In this document: one piece after another, positions 7,087 through 13,656 of the stretch
Layout of the letters: each line of letters opens with the position of its first letter
Numbering within the stretch: the stretch's first letter is position 1
Assembly: GCA_947628885.1 (NCBI GenBank)
Contig: CANRBO010000019.1
Span: 1 to 13,656 of the forward strand
DNA from: an uncultured Clostridia bacterium
Lineage (GTDB): Bacteria; Bacillota; Clostridia; TANB77; CAG-508
Length of the DNA stretch: 13,656 nt
Direction of reading: 5' to 3'
Position numbers and translations under genes: made by a program
The notes under the pieces: generated by a model
Seen by the model: only the letters and a program-made list of their open reading frames with translations
Databases searched by the model: none
Told to the model about the DNA's origin: nothing

Positions 7087-7530
7087 TTATACGTTTCTTC
7101 TCGCACACTCAATACATCTTTGATTATTTATATCATATCCACAATCTAAGCTTGAAAGGCCCAATTCTTTGTGAGTATATCTTGCAAGTTTATTTAATGT
7201 ATCATCACTTAAAACTGTTTTAATAGCTTTGGCTTCATTTTCGGCATTTTCATCAGTCGAACCTAAAATTTCAATTAAAAATAATTTAACAATATCATTA
7301 GCTTCCACAATTTTTCGAGCTAAGCTCTCGCCTTCCTTAGTAAGCTCAATTTGCCCATAAGGTTCATAATTGATTAACTTTTCTTGTTTCAAACTATTGA
7401 TTGCATTATTCACACTAGCCTTAGTTTTGCCAAGTTTATTAGCTATTTCTGTAACTCTAATTTCATTTTTTGTATTTTTCAATATATATATCGTTTTTAA
7501 ATATTCTTCTTGACTATTTGTCAAATCCAT
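7087..7530 (-). CDS. DtxR/MntR-family transcriptional regulator with a C-terminal Cys triad
   Basis: The start at 7530 follows AAAGGAGAAAG and gives 147 residues; an upstream ATG at 7569 overlaps the -10 box and cannot be used. Residues 1-60 are the DtxR-type winged helix (MDLTNSQEEYLKTIYIL, then EIANKLGKTKASVNNAINSL), followed by the dimerisation helices (about 65-125). Aligned by eye to MntR and DtxR, the metal-binding positions are not conserved: the His of the RHxLLE helix is N78, and the E/C..EH motif before the LS turn is K101, K104, T105. Instead the tail has C130, C139 and C142 (LDCGY, then RCIEC). This suggests a sensor that binds Zn or an Fe-S cluster, or none. A palindrome over its own +1 suggests autoregulation. 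The family assignment is firm; the ligand is unknown. Confidence 0.85.
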   Translation of the reverse strand: MDLTNSQEEYLKTIYILKNTKNEIRVTEIANKLGKTKASVNNAINSLKQEKLINYEPYGQIELTKEGESLARKIVEANDIVKLFLIEILGSTDENAENEAKAIKTVLSDDTLNKLARYTHKELGLSSLDCGYDINNQRCIECARRNV

Positions 7531-7550
7531 TTTCTTTCTCCTTTTTGATT

Positions 7551-7568
7551 TGTTAGCTATATCTAACA
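7551..7568. promoter_or_regulatory. Operator candidate, TGTTAG-N6-CTAACA
   Basis: A perfect 6-base inverted repeat separated by 6 bases covers the expected transcription start of the DtxR-like gene, abutting its -10 box. The half-site resembles the TTAGGTTAG/CTAACCTAA form of DtxR/IdeR operators. Its position would block transcription, which fits autorepression. Confidence 0.5.
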
Positions 7569-7596
7569 TTATATATGCTTATTAATTCTTTGTCAA
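7568..7596 (-). promoter_or_regulatory. Consensus promoter of the DtxR-like gene, TTGACA-17-TATAAT
   Basis: Both hexamers are perfect on the minus strand (7596-7591 and 7573-7568) with a 17-base spacer. Transcription would begin near 7561, inside the palindrome, about 31 bases before the ATG at 7530. Confidence 0.85.
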
Positions 7597-7614
7597 ATAA
7601 TTTACAAAAAATAC

Positions 7615-7643
7615 TAGACATTTTCTCATAAATATATTATTAT
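7615..7643 (+). promoter_or_regulatory. Promoter candidate for the 118-residue exported protein, TAGACA-17-TATTAT
   Basis: TAGACA (7615-7620) and TATTAT (7638-7643) with a 17-base spacer on the plus strand, 42 bases before the ATG at 7686. The region is very AT-rich, so the exact boxes are uncertain. It is divergent from the promoter of the DtxR-like gene, with about 19 bases between the -35 boxes. Confidence 0.4.
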
Positions 7644-7685
7644 ATTTATATGAACATAAGAATAAATTAAGGAGGCTCATAACAA

Positions 7686-8042
7686 ATGTTAAATATGAAA
7701 AAAATTGTAATAATATCAATATTACTTATTTTAGTTTTTGCTGTATTAGGCTTTAATGCAAATGCATTTGCTTCTAACATTAATATGAATTTAGCAAGCG
7801 AATCCAATGTAACTGATGAAGGTAATCCAGGGAATAATATTAGAAATTCTACTAACTCTACTAATTCTGATATATTGGATACTAATACAGTTACTAATAT
7901 TGAAAACATAAATAGTATAGACGAATATAATGAACCAACGTCTAGTTTCGGATTACCTGAGATTTTAAATATTTTATTACTTGCTGTTGGTTTAGTTATA
8001 ATTTTACTTGCTGTTGCAATTTTAATTAGATTAGGAAAATAA
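7686..8042 (+). CDS. Small exported protein with signal peptide and C-terminal membrane anchor
   Basis: This 118-residue protein has a signal peptide (KK at 5-6, hydrophobic 7-22, likely cleavage after NANAFA near residue 29), a polar Asn/Ser/Thr-rich middle (30-88, including RNSTNSTNSD), and one transmembrane segment (about 93-115) ending in RLGK. There is no LPxTG sortase signal and no lipobox. The predicted product is a short extracellular loop held by a C-terminal anchor. The AAGGAGG site sits 10 bases before the ATG. I do not recognise a family. The plan is the same as that of the protein at 11824-12318. Its position, divergent from a DtxR-like regulator, makes control by that regulator possible but unproven. 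Confidence 0.7.
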   Translation: MLNMKKIVIISILLILVFAVLGFNANAFASNINMNLASESNVTDEGNPGNNIRNSTNSTNSDILDTNTVTNIENINSIDEYNEPTSSFGLPEILNILLLAVGLVIILLAVAILIRLGK

Positions 8043-8073
8043 GTATTAATTTACTAGTTACGTAAAAAAATAA

Positions 8074-8112
8074 AACTCAAGTTGTTAAACATTTTATCTA
8101 ACAATTTGAGTT
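8074..8112. terminator. Bidirectional terminator between convergent transcripts
   Basis: Arms AACTCAAGTTGTTA (8074-8087) and TAACAATTTGAGTT (8099-8112) pair over 14 positions with one G-U (G8081/T8105) and an 11-base loop. On the minus strand the stem is followed by TTTATTTTTTT, a strong tail for the smpB transcript; on the plus strand it is followed by a weaker T-rich run after the exported-protein gene. Confidence 0.85.
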
Positions 8113-8238
8113 CATTTTAATTTCTATAATTTTATTTTTCTTATTTATTCTGTCATTATTTTTTGTTTTTTTGTCCAAATTCTATTTTAACACTATCGTA
8201 TTATTATTCAATGCATTGTATGTTTTTAATTATACTAC

Positions 8239-8700
8239 CTACTTATTATTTTCCTTCAAATATCTATTAATTTTCTTATCTGCTTCTTTTTTCTTCAAAT
8301 CTTCTCTTTTATCAAAAAGCTTCTTACCCTTGCCAACTCCTAATTCGAGCTTAACAAAATTACCTTTAAAATATAATTGTATTGGCACTAATGTATATCC
8401 TTTTTGTGTAACCATACCAACTAATTTATTTATTTCTCTTCTATTCAATAATAATTTTTTTGGTCTTAATGGATCTTTATTATATATATTTCCATGGTCA
8501 TAAGGGCTTATGTGCATTGAATATACATATACTTCCCCATTTTTTTCAATGGCTGCATAGCTGTCTTTCAAATTTACTTTTCCAGCTCTAATTGATTTTA
8601 TTTCCGTGCCATACAAAACTATACCTGCTTCAATCTTTTCAAGTATTTCATAGTTATGGTATGCAGTTGGATTCTTAGCTATTAATGTACTTTTTTCCAT
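8239..8700 (-). CDS. smpB: SsrA-binding protein SmpB
   Basis: SmpB binds tmRNA and brings it to stalled ribosomes for trans-translation. The 153-residue protein has the normal length and order: N-terminal AKNPTAYHNYEI, the core GIVLYGTEIKSIRAGKVNL, the HISPYDHGN stretch, RPKKLLLNRREI, and the basic C-terminal tail (FDKREDLKKKEADKKINRYL) that enters the mRNA channel. The start follows AAGAAAGGTG. It lies 39 bases after the surface-protein gene, so it is probably the last gene of that transcript, ending at the hairpin at 8074-8112. No tmRNA gene was seen next to it. Confidence 0.96.
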   Translation of the reverse strand: MEKSTLIAKNPTAYHNYEILEKIEAGIVLYGTEIKSIRAGKVNLKDSYAAIEKNGEVYVYSMHISPYDHGNIYNKDPLRPKKLLLNRREINKLVGMVTQKGYTLVPIQLYFKGNFVKLELGVGKGKKLFDKREDLKKKEADKKINRYLKENNK

Positions 8701-8739
8701 TTGTCACCTTTCTTGCCATTATTATCATTTAAAAATAAT

Positions 8740-9747
8740 TTATTTTTTTCTTCTTTTTATGAAATCACCAATTTGATTCCATTTTAGAATAATTGCTTCT
8801 ATTATTATAACTGATAAAATTGTTAATGTAAATAGCCACACTGGCATTGTTATAGTTTTTACGCCTACACTCATATTAGCATCTACGTCATTTGTGTCTG
8901 CCACAGATATTGGCGATTCTTTTCTCATTACTTTTAATTTATATGTTAAATCCTTTTCGTCGTTGGTTAATTTTAATAATATTTCATTTTCTCCAACTTG
9001 TAATTTATCAGGTTTTTCAATTTTCAAATAATCTGAATATGGACCTGCATCAGTTACCAATTTCAAATCGACTATTTCATTTTCAACTTCTAAATTATAT
9101 TCAAATACATCTACATTAAATGTTGGACTAAAGCTTATATCCTGCTCTTCCCCGTTTTTCTTGATTCCCTTGACTGTTAATCCGTAAATTCCAAATTCAG
9201 GTGTTGCTTCTTCAGGAATAATTGTTTCTTCAGGTAAATCAGTCGTTTTTTTATTATTATTTGTTTGAGTTTTTGTATTTGTTTTTGGTTGTGTATTGGT
9301 GTTAGTTTTTGGAGTAGATGATGTTCCGGTATTGGTACTGCCTTGGTTGCTGGTTTCAGGTTGAGTCACTTCAACAGGCTTTTCAGTAATTGTAATACTT
9401 CTACTTGATGCAGAAGTTATGAAATCCGCATTTACATCTGAAGTTGTTACACTAGTGCTTGATACTGGTGCAACAGTAACTTTTCCTGTTCCAGTTGCAT
9501 TTGCTTTACCGCTTAATGATAGCTGTCCGTCGACCCACACATTTCCACTAGGCGATACACTTATATTACTAGTACAACTAATATTTACATATCCATTAAT
9601 TCCGGAAATTGTCACAGAAAATGAATCCCCTACATAAGCAGAAGTTTTGCTTATGCTCATCCCAATAGCTGCTGCATGTACTTTTGTTCCGTATAATAGG
9701 CTCAAAATAACTGCTAAAATTACAACAATATGTACTTTATTTTTCAT
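8740..9747 (-). CDS. Surface protein with Ig-like and cadherin-like beta-sandwich domains and a C-terminal anchor
   Basis: This 335-residue protein has a signal peptide (1-25, ending TKVHAAA), an Ig-like domain (about 28-120, starting SISKTSAYVGDSFSVTISG), a low-complexity Thr/Asn/Lys/Gln linker (about 125-170), and a domain resembling the cadherin-like beta-sandwich family (PF12733; about 185-275, with SPTFNVDVFEYNLEVENE, LQVGENEILLKLT and LTYKLKVMR). One transmembrane helix (about 301-321) and the basic tail KRRKK follow. The plan is that of an exported, membrane-anchored protein facing outward. It starts 18 bases after the amidase-dockerin gene, behind GGAAGG, so the two are co-transcribed and may act together at the wall. 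The N-terminal domain is not clearly a cohesin. No enzyme motif is seen. Confidence 0.75.
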   Translation of the reverse strand: MKNKVHIVVILAVILSLLYGTKVHAAAIGMSISKTSAYVGDSFSVTISGINGYVNISCTSNISVSPSGNVWVDGQLSLSGKANATGTGKVTVAPVSSTSVTTSDVNADFITSASSRSITITEKPVEVTQPETSNQGSTNTGTSSTPKTNTNTQPKTNTKTQTNNNKKTTDLPEETIIPEEATPEFGIYGLTVKGIKKNGEEQDISFSPTFNVDVFEYNLEVENEIVDLKLVTDAGPYSDYLKIEKPDKLQVGENEILLKLTNDEKDLTYKLKVMRKESPISVADTNDVDANMSVGVKTITMPVWLFTLTILSVIIIEAIILKWNQIGDFIKRRKK

Positions 9748-9765
9748 TTTACTATCCTTCCTTTA

Positions 9766-11469
9766 TTACCTTTTTTCAATTTTTTTCAAATTCATAATAT
9801 CATTTTTTATAAATGTGTAATCTCTCGTTGTTATTACATTGTCGTTATCAACATCAGCAGTTGATTTCATTATTTCAGAACTTATTTTTTTAAGATTCAT
9901 AATGTCATTTTTTATAAATGTATAATCTCTTGCTGTTATTATTCCGTCTCCGTCTACATCTCCATACAATTTCGTGATATAGGTTTGCACAACATTTTTG
10001 TCGCTATCTAAAATCTCTATTTTTGCACTTGTGCCGACATAAATATTATCCTTAGATAAATATGTTATGTTAATTTCAAAATCTTTTGGAATATTAAAAT
10101 GTTTTATAAAATTCTCTTTATTAGTTTCCCTGTCAAAATTGCTTATTACTCCATTTTCTTCTTTGTAATCAATAATTTCTATTTTTTGCTCTTCAGATAA
10201 TTTAGTTACATTTATTGTTATTGAAGCCTCTACATTAAATTTCTCAATTGTGGCTGTAATCTTTGTATTACCAGCTTTTAAGCCTTGCACTAGTCCATTA
10301 CTGTCAACACTAGCAATATTCTCATCTTCACTTTTCCATACAACATCACAATCTAATTTTCCAATGTCAGTAAATAGCTGTATTTTGTTACCTTCAATTA
10401 CGCTGGTTTCAGCACCATTTTCAATATCTATATGTGGCTGGATTGTATTTACAGTAATTTCCTTCTTTATTGCTTCATTGCCGTCAGCAATTGCAGTAAC
10501 CTTTGCAGTTCCTTCCGCTATTGCTTCAATCACACCATTTTCATCAACTTTTACAATAGATGAATCGCTTGACTTCCATATAACCTTTTTATTTTTTGCA
10601 GAGTCAGGCTTAATTGTTGCATTTACTGTCTGCTTTTCGCCTACAAATAATGTTAAATCATCTTTATCTAAAGTAATAGAATTTGGAACTTCCGTTTTTA
10701 ACTTCAAATTAAAATGTTCAACAATCGCTTGACCGTCAGCTTCCCCAATTCTTTTCAATTTTTCATCAGTATTAATAAATTGAAAATCAGAGCCTCTGAT
10801 AAAAGCGTGTTCAATTAAAATCGCTTGTATGCCAGAACCATTTGAGAAATTAATTCCTCTATCATCTCCTGGACCCTTCATACAATATCTAATTATTCCA
10901 TAATAATCAGCCCTGCTACCGTCATAATATTGCCACTTTTCTTCTGTATCATTACATAATCTTGTTTTAACTCCCCTAGATGCAATTCCAATACGTCCTA
11001 AGTTTCTCAAAATAAGCTCGCCAATCTCTTTGGATTCATCATAATACTTGTATTGTTCTCTACGAGATGTAACATAAACTTCTGCACCATTTGCTTCTTC
11101 ATAAATAGAACCTGTCGCATTATAATGCAAGCAAAGCAGTAAATCAGCATTGTTATTTCTTGCAACCATTGATCTATCAACTATTTCCATTTCTTGATTA
11201 TCAGCCAATCCGTCATGTGTCATTATAATATTTATTCCATAATAATTATTTAAATAATCTCTCAAATATCTCGTAGTTTTTAAATTAATGTCCTTTTCCA
11301 TAATGCCATAATCATAGTTTATTGAACCCGACTCATGACCGCCATGTCCTGGATCAAGCACTATTGTCATTGTTTTAACAGTTTCGGCAAAACACAAATT
11401 TTTTGAAAAAATTATATATAAAAATATTATAATTAATGTTGTTACAATTTTTTTTGCATAAATTTTCAC
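9766..11469 (-). CDS. Secreted N-acetylmuramoyl-L-alanine amidase with two Big2 domains and a dockerin
   Basis: This 567-residue protein should cut the bond between N-acetylmuramate and the stem peptide of the wall. Domains: signal peptide (1-28, KNLCFAE); zinc-dependent Amidase_3 domain (about 34-255) with DPGHGG (H42), E58, LHYNA (H115) and the catalytic ILIEHAF (E220); two Big2 domains (about 263-341 and 345-422, with VIWKSSDSSIVKVDENGVI and VVWKSEDENIASVDSNGLV); a linker domain of the kind that often precedes dockerins (430-500); and a type I-like dockerin (501-565) with two Ca-binding loops, DVDGDGIITARD and DVDNDNVITTRD. The start is GTG at 11469, because GGAAAGGA lies 12 bases upstream and the next Met would lose the signal peptide. 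No cohesin partner is in the window. The gene is preceded by the structured leader and a strong promoter. Confidence 0.92.
   Translation of the reverse strand: MKIYAKKIVTTLIIIFLYIIFSKNLCFAETVKTMTIVLDPGHGGHESGSINYDYGIMEKDINLKTTRYLRDYLNNYYGINIIMTHDGLADNQEMEIVDRSMVARNNNADLLLCLHYNATGSIYEEANGAEVYVTSRREQYKYYDESKEIGELILRNLGRIGIASRGVKTRLCNDTEEKWQYYDGSRADYYGIIRYCMKGPGDDRGINFSNGSGIQAILIEHAFIRGSDFQFINTDEKLKRIGEADGQAIVEHFNLKLKTEVPNSITLDKDDLTLFVGEKQTVNATIKPDSAKNKKVIWKSSDSSIVKVDENGVIEAIAEGTAKVTAIADGNEAIKKEITVNTIQPHIDIENGAETSVIEGNKIQLFTDIGKLDCDVVWKSEDENIASVDSNGLVQGLKAGNTKITATIEKFNVEASITINVTKLSEEQKIEIIDYKEENGVISNFDRETNKENFIKHFNIPKDFEINITYLSKDNIYVGTSAKIEILDSDKNVVQTYITKLYGDVDGDGIITARDYTFIKNDIMNLKKISSEIMKSTADVDNDNVITTRDYTFIKNDIMNLKKIEKR
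9787..9938 (-). repeat. Direct repeat encoding the duplicated dockerin half
   Basis: Positions 9787-9833 and 9892-9938 match at about 41 of 47 bases, 105 bases (35 codons) apart. They encode the two copies of the helix RDYTFIKNDIMNLKKI, which is identical in both halves of the dockerin. Dockerins are always duplicated, but DNA this similar points to recent duplication or gene conversion. Confidence 0.75.
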
Positions 11470-11478
11470 TTTTACTAG

Positions 11479-11523
11479 AATTCCTTTCCTGCTTTTGTTA
11501 TCCTATCTGCAAAAGCACAAATT
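11479..11523 (-). promoter_or_regulatory. Structured 5' leader element, copy 2 (before the amidase-dockerin gene)
   Basis: The minus-strand RNA reads AATTTGTGC, then arms TGCTTTTG (11517-11510) and CAAAAGCA (11497-11490), eight perfect pairs around a 12-base loop beginning CAGATAGG, then GGAAAGGA (the ribosome site) 12 bases before the GTG. Compared with copy 1 at 5785-5831, the flanks (AATTTGTGC, GCAGAT, GAAAGGA) are kept while the stem differs at several positions, with both strands changed so that pairing is kept. This is a sign of a selected RNA structure. Confidence 0.45.
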
Positions 11524-11586
11524 AATTCAAAAATTTAATATTCGTATTTAATATTGATTTAGAAAAGTTTTGTTAAATTCTTTTTA

Positions 11587-11615
11587 ATTATATTTTAATA
11601 TATTAATAATTTCAA
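11587..11615 (-). promoter_or_regulatory. Promoter of the amidase operon, TTGAAA-17-TATAAT
   Basis: TTGAAA (11615-11610) and TATAAT (11592-11587) with a 17-base spacer on the minus strand. It gives a leader of about 110 bases that includes the hairpin element. Confidence 0.75.
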
Positions 11616-11823
11616 TATTTTTACGTATTATTACAAAAATTTAATATATTTAATTACATTTCTTTTTCACTTGACTAATTTGATATATTTGCTTGATGAA
11701 TTCAATATAAAAAGACGAATTTATATAAAATTTTTGAAAAATTTTCTTGTTTTATTTTTTTGAATAAATAATTTTAAATTGTAAAAAATAAAAATGACGA
11801 AAAAAGTCAAAAGGAGGTTTATT

Positions 11824-12318
11824 ATGCGCAAAAAAATGTCGATAATAGCCACCATATCAATTTTAATAATATGTTTGATTAGTAGTTTTGTCTTCGCAAC
11901 ATCCGGAGATTCAATGTTAACAAATGCAGTAGATGATACAGCAAATGTAATTAACGACGGTGGTCAAATGGTAGGAAACGTTATAGAAGACGGCGGAGCT
12001 ATGGTTGGTAATGTTGCTCGTGACGGAGCAGAAATGATGTCTGAAAATATGGTAAATGGAAATACAGCAATTGCCAATGGAATAATAGATAGTCAAACTA
12101 TTGATGATGTTGGTGGAGATGCCAAAAATGCAGTTGAAACAATGACAACAGGAAATGTTTTATCAGGAAATAGTATGTCAAATTATAAAATTTTAGGATT
12201 AAATTTATCTGTTTGGATGTGGATAATTTTAATAATTATTATAATCGTTGTTATAGTTTTAATTTGCAAATATATGCAAGACCATGATGACAATAATGAT
12301 GATGACGATGATGAATAA
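11824..12318 (+). CDS. Small exported protein with 11-residue repeats, membrane anchor and acidic tail
   Basis: The ATG at 11824 follows AAAGGAGG at ideal spacing; an ATG at 11794 lies upstream of that site and is not used. The 164-residue product has a signal peptide (1-25, SSFVFA), then three 11-residue repeats at 41-73 (NVINDGGQMVG, NVIEDGGAMVG, NVARDGAEMMS), an Asn/Gly/Asp-rich region, a transmembrane helix (about 129-148, rich in Ile and Val), and a cytoplasmic tail of mostly Asp (150-164). The 11-residue period fits an extended amphipathic helix, as in proteins that lie on membranes or polymers; that is inference. I do not recognise a family. Its layout matches that of the 118-residue protein at 7686-8042. 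It is transcribed alone and ends at a hairpin terminator. Confidence 0.7.
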   Translation: MRKKMSIIATISILIICLISSFVFATSGDSMLTNAVDDTANVINDGGQMVGNVIEDGGAMVGNVARDGAEMMSENMVNGNTAIANGIIDSQTIDDVGGDAKNAVETMTTGNVLSGNSMSNYKILGLNLSVWMWIILIIIIIVVIVLICKYMQDHDDNNDDDDDE

Positions 12319-12338
12319 AACGTCCTTGCAAAAAGTTA

Positions 12339-12372
12339 CCCCAAGATATATCTTAATCGATAAATCTTGGGG
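12339..12372. terminator. Bidirectional terminator between convergent genes
   Basis: Arms CCCCAAGAT (12339-12347) and ATCTTGGGG (12364-12372) with a 16-base loop, followed on the plus strand by TTAAATTATTATTTT and on the minus strand by a run containing TTTTT. It ends the exported-protein transcript from the left and the pilin-like gene from the right. Confidence 0.85.
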
Positions 12373-12415
12373 ATTAAATTATTATTTTACGAATATATGC
12401 CAAAACATATTATAA

Positions 12416-13624
<1,209 letters not shown>

Positions 13625-13656
13625 TTTTTATTTTTACCTTTCTTTTGTTTGAATTT

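Larger units (their letters stand above)
11470..11823. other. Divergent intergenic region between the amidase and an exported-protein gene
   Basis: This 354-base AT-rich stretch holds the amidase leader element (11479-11523), its promoter (11587-11615), and on the other side the leader of the plus-strand gene. A perfect AT palindrome, AAAATTTTT-G-AAAAATTTT, lies at 11727-11745. I could not fix a convincing promoter for the plus-strand gene; several weak TTGA-type boxes exist. No further ORF with a ribosome site is seen. Confidence 0.6.

Noticed and set aside
8113..8238. Possible tmRNA gene next to smpB
   Set aside because: No tRNA-like ends or tag-reading frame could be seen; the stretch is plain AT-rich sequence.
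8740..9747. Cohesin domain in the surface protein next to the amidase-dockerin gene
   Set aside because: The N-terminal domain lacks the usual cohesin landmarks and reads better as a generic Ig-like fold, so I did not annotate a cohesin.
10250..10732. Plus-strand open frame of 160 codons within the amidase gene
   Set aside because: Antisense shadow of the Big2-coding part, no ribosome site, hydrophobic reverse-frame composition.
11727..11745. Perfect AT-only palindrome AAAATTTTT-G-AAAAATTTT
   Set aside because: Low complexity in an AT-rich intergenic region; no promoter position could be fixed to make an operator case.

Overview
The window is AT-rich, with strong Shine-Dalgarno sites (AGGAGG type) and sigma-A type promoters. 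It carries a clostridial electron-bifurcating [FeFe] hydrogenase, a high-molecular-weight rubredoxin, a dockerin-bearing cell-wall amidase and a clostridial pilin-like surface protein. Together these suggest an anaerobic, uncultured-type low-GC Firmicute (Clostridia, probably gut or rumen). That assignment is inferred from gene content; no rRNA is present.

Layout. 1-1284 (all minus): the N-terminal part of a Nudix hydrolase, a flavin reductase-rubredoxin fusion and a DUF1653 protein. 1285-1643: a promoter, a tiny and apparently broken small gene, and the terminator of the hydrogenase operon. 1644-5888 (minus): a three-gene operon hydC-hydB-hydA, with a promoter and a structured 5' leader, encoding an NAD(P)-linked [FeFe] hydrogenase. 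hydB lacks about 16 residues of an otherwise nearly invariant motif. 5957-7596 (minus): mnmA (tRNA 2-thiolation) and a DtxR-like regulator. The regulator has a consensus promoter and a palindromic operator candidate; its usual metal ligands are replaced and it carries a C-terminal Cys triad. 7615-8112 (plus): a small secreted, membrane-anchored protein and a bidirectional terminator. 8239-11615 (minus): an amidase-dockerin gene, a surface protein with Ig-like and cadherin-like domains, and smpB, read from one promoter with a second copy of the structured leader. 11824-12372 (plus): another small membrane-anchored exported protein and a terminator. 12416-13624 (minus): a type IV pilin-like surface protein gene containing a (GA)17 dinucleotide tract and at least two further frame breaks.

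How the genes fit together. The hydrogenase oxidises NADH plus reduced ferredoxin to make H2, or runs in reverse, and the rubredoxin fusion can pass NADH electrons to oxygen- or NO-detoxifying partners. The eastern half is mainly cell-envelope biology: a wall hydrolase with a protein-docking module, anchored surface proteins and a pilin-like protein. smpB and mnmA are housekeeping translation genes.

Most notable points: the (GA)17 tract that puts the pilin-like gene out of frame (possible phase variation); the same hairpin leader, with differing but still paired stem bases, in front of two unrelated operons; the DtxR-like protein that appears to have exchanged its metal site for cysteines; and the in-frame gap in HydB. 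Several frame breaks in one window also raise the possibility of consensus errors, which reads would settle.
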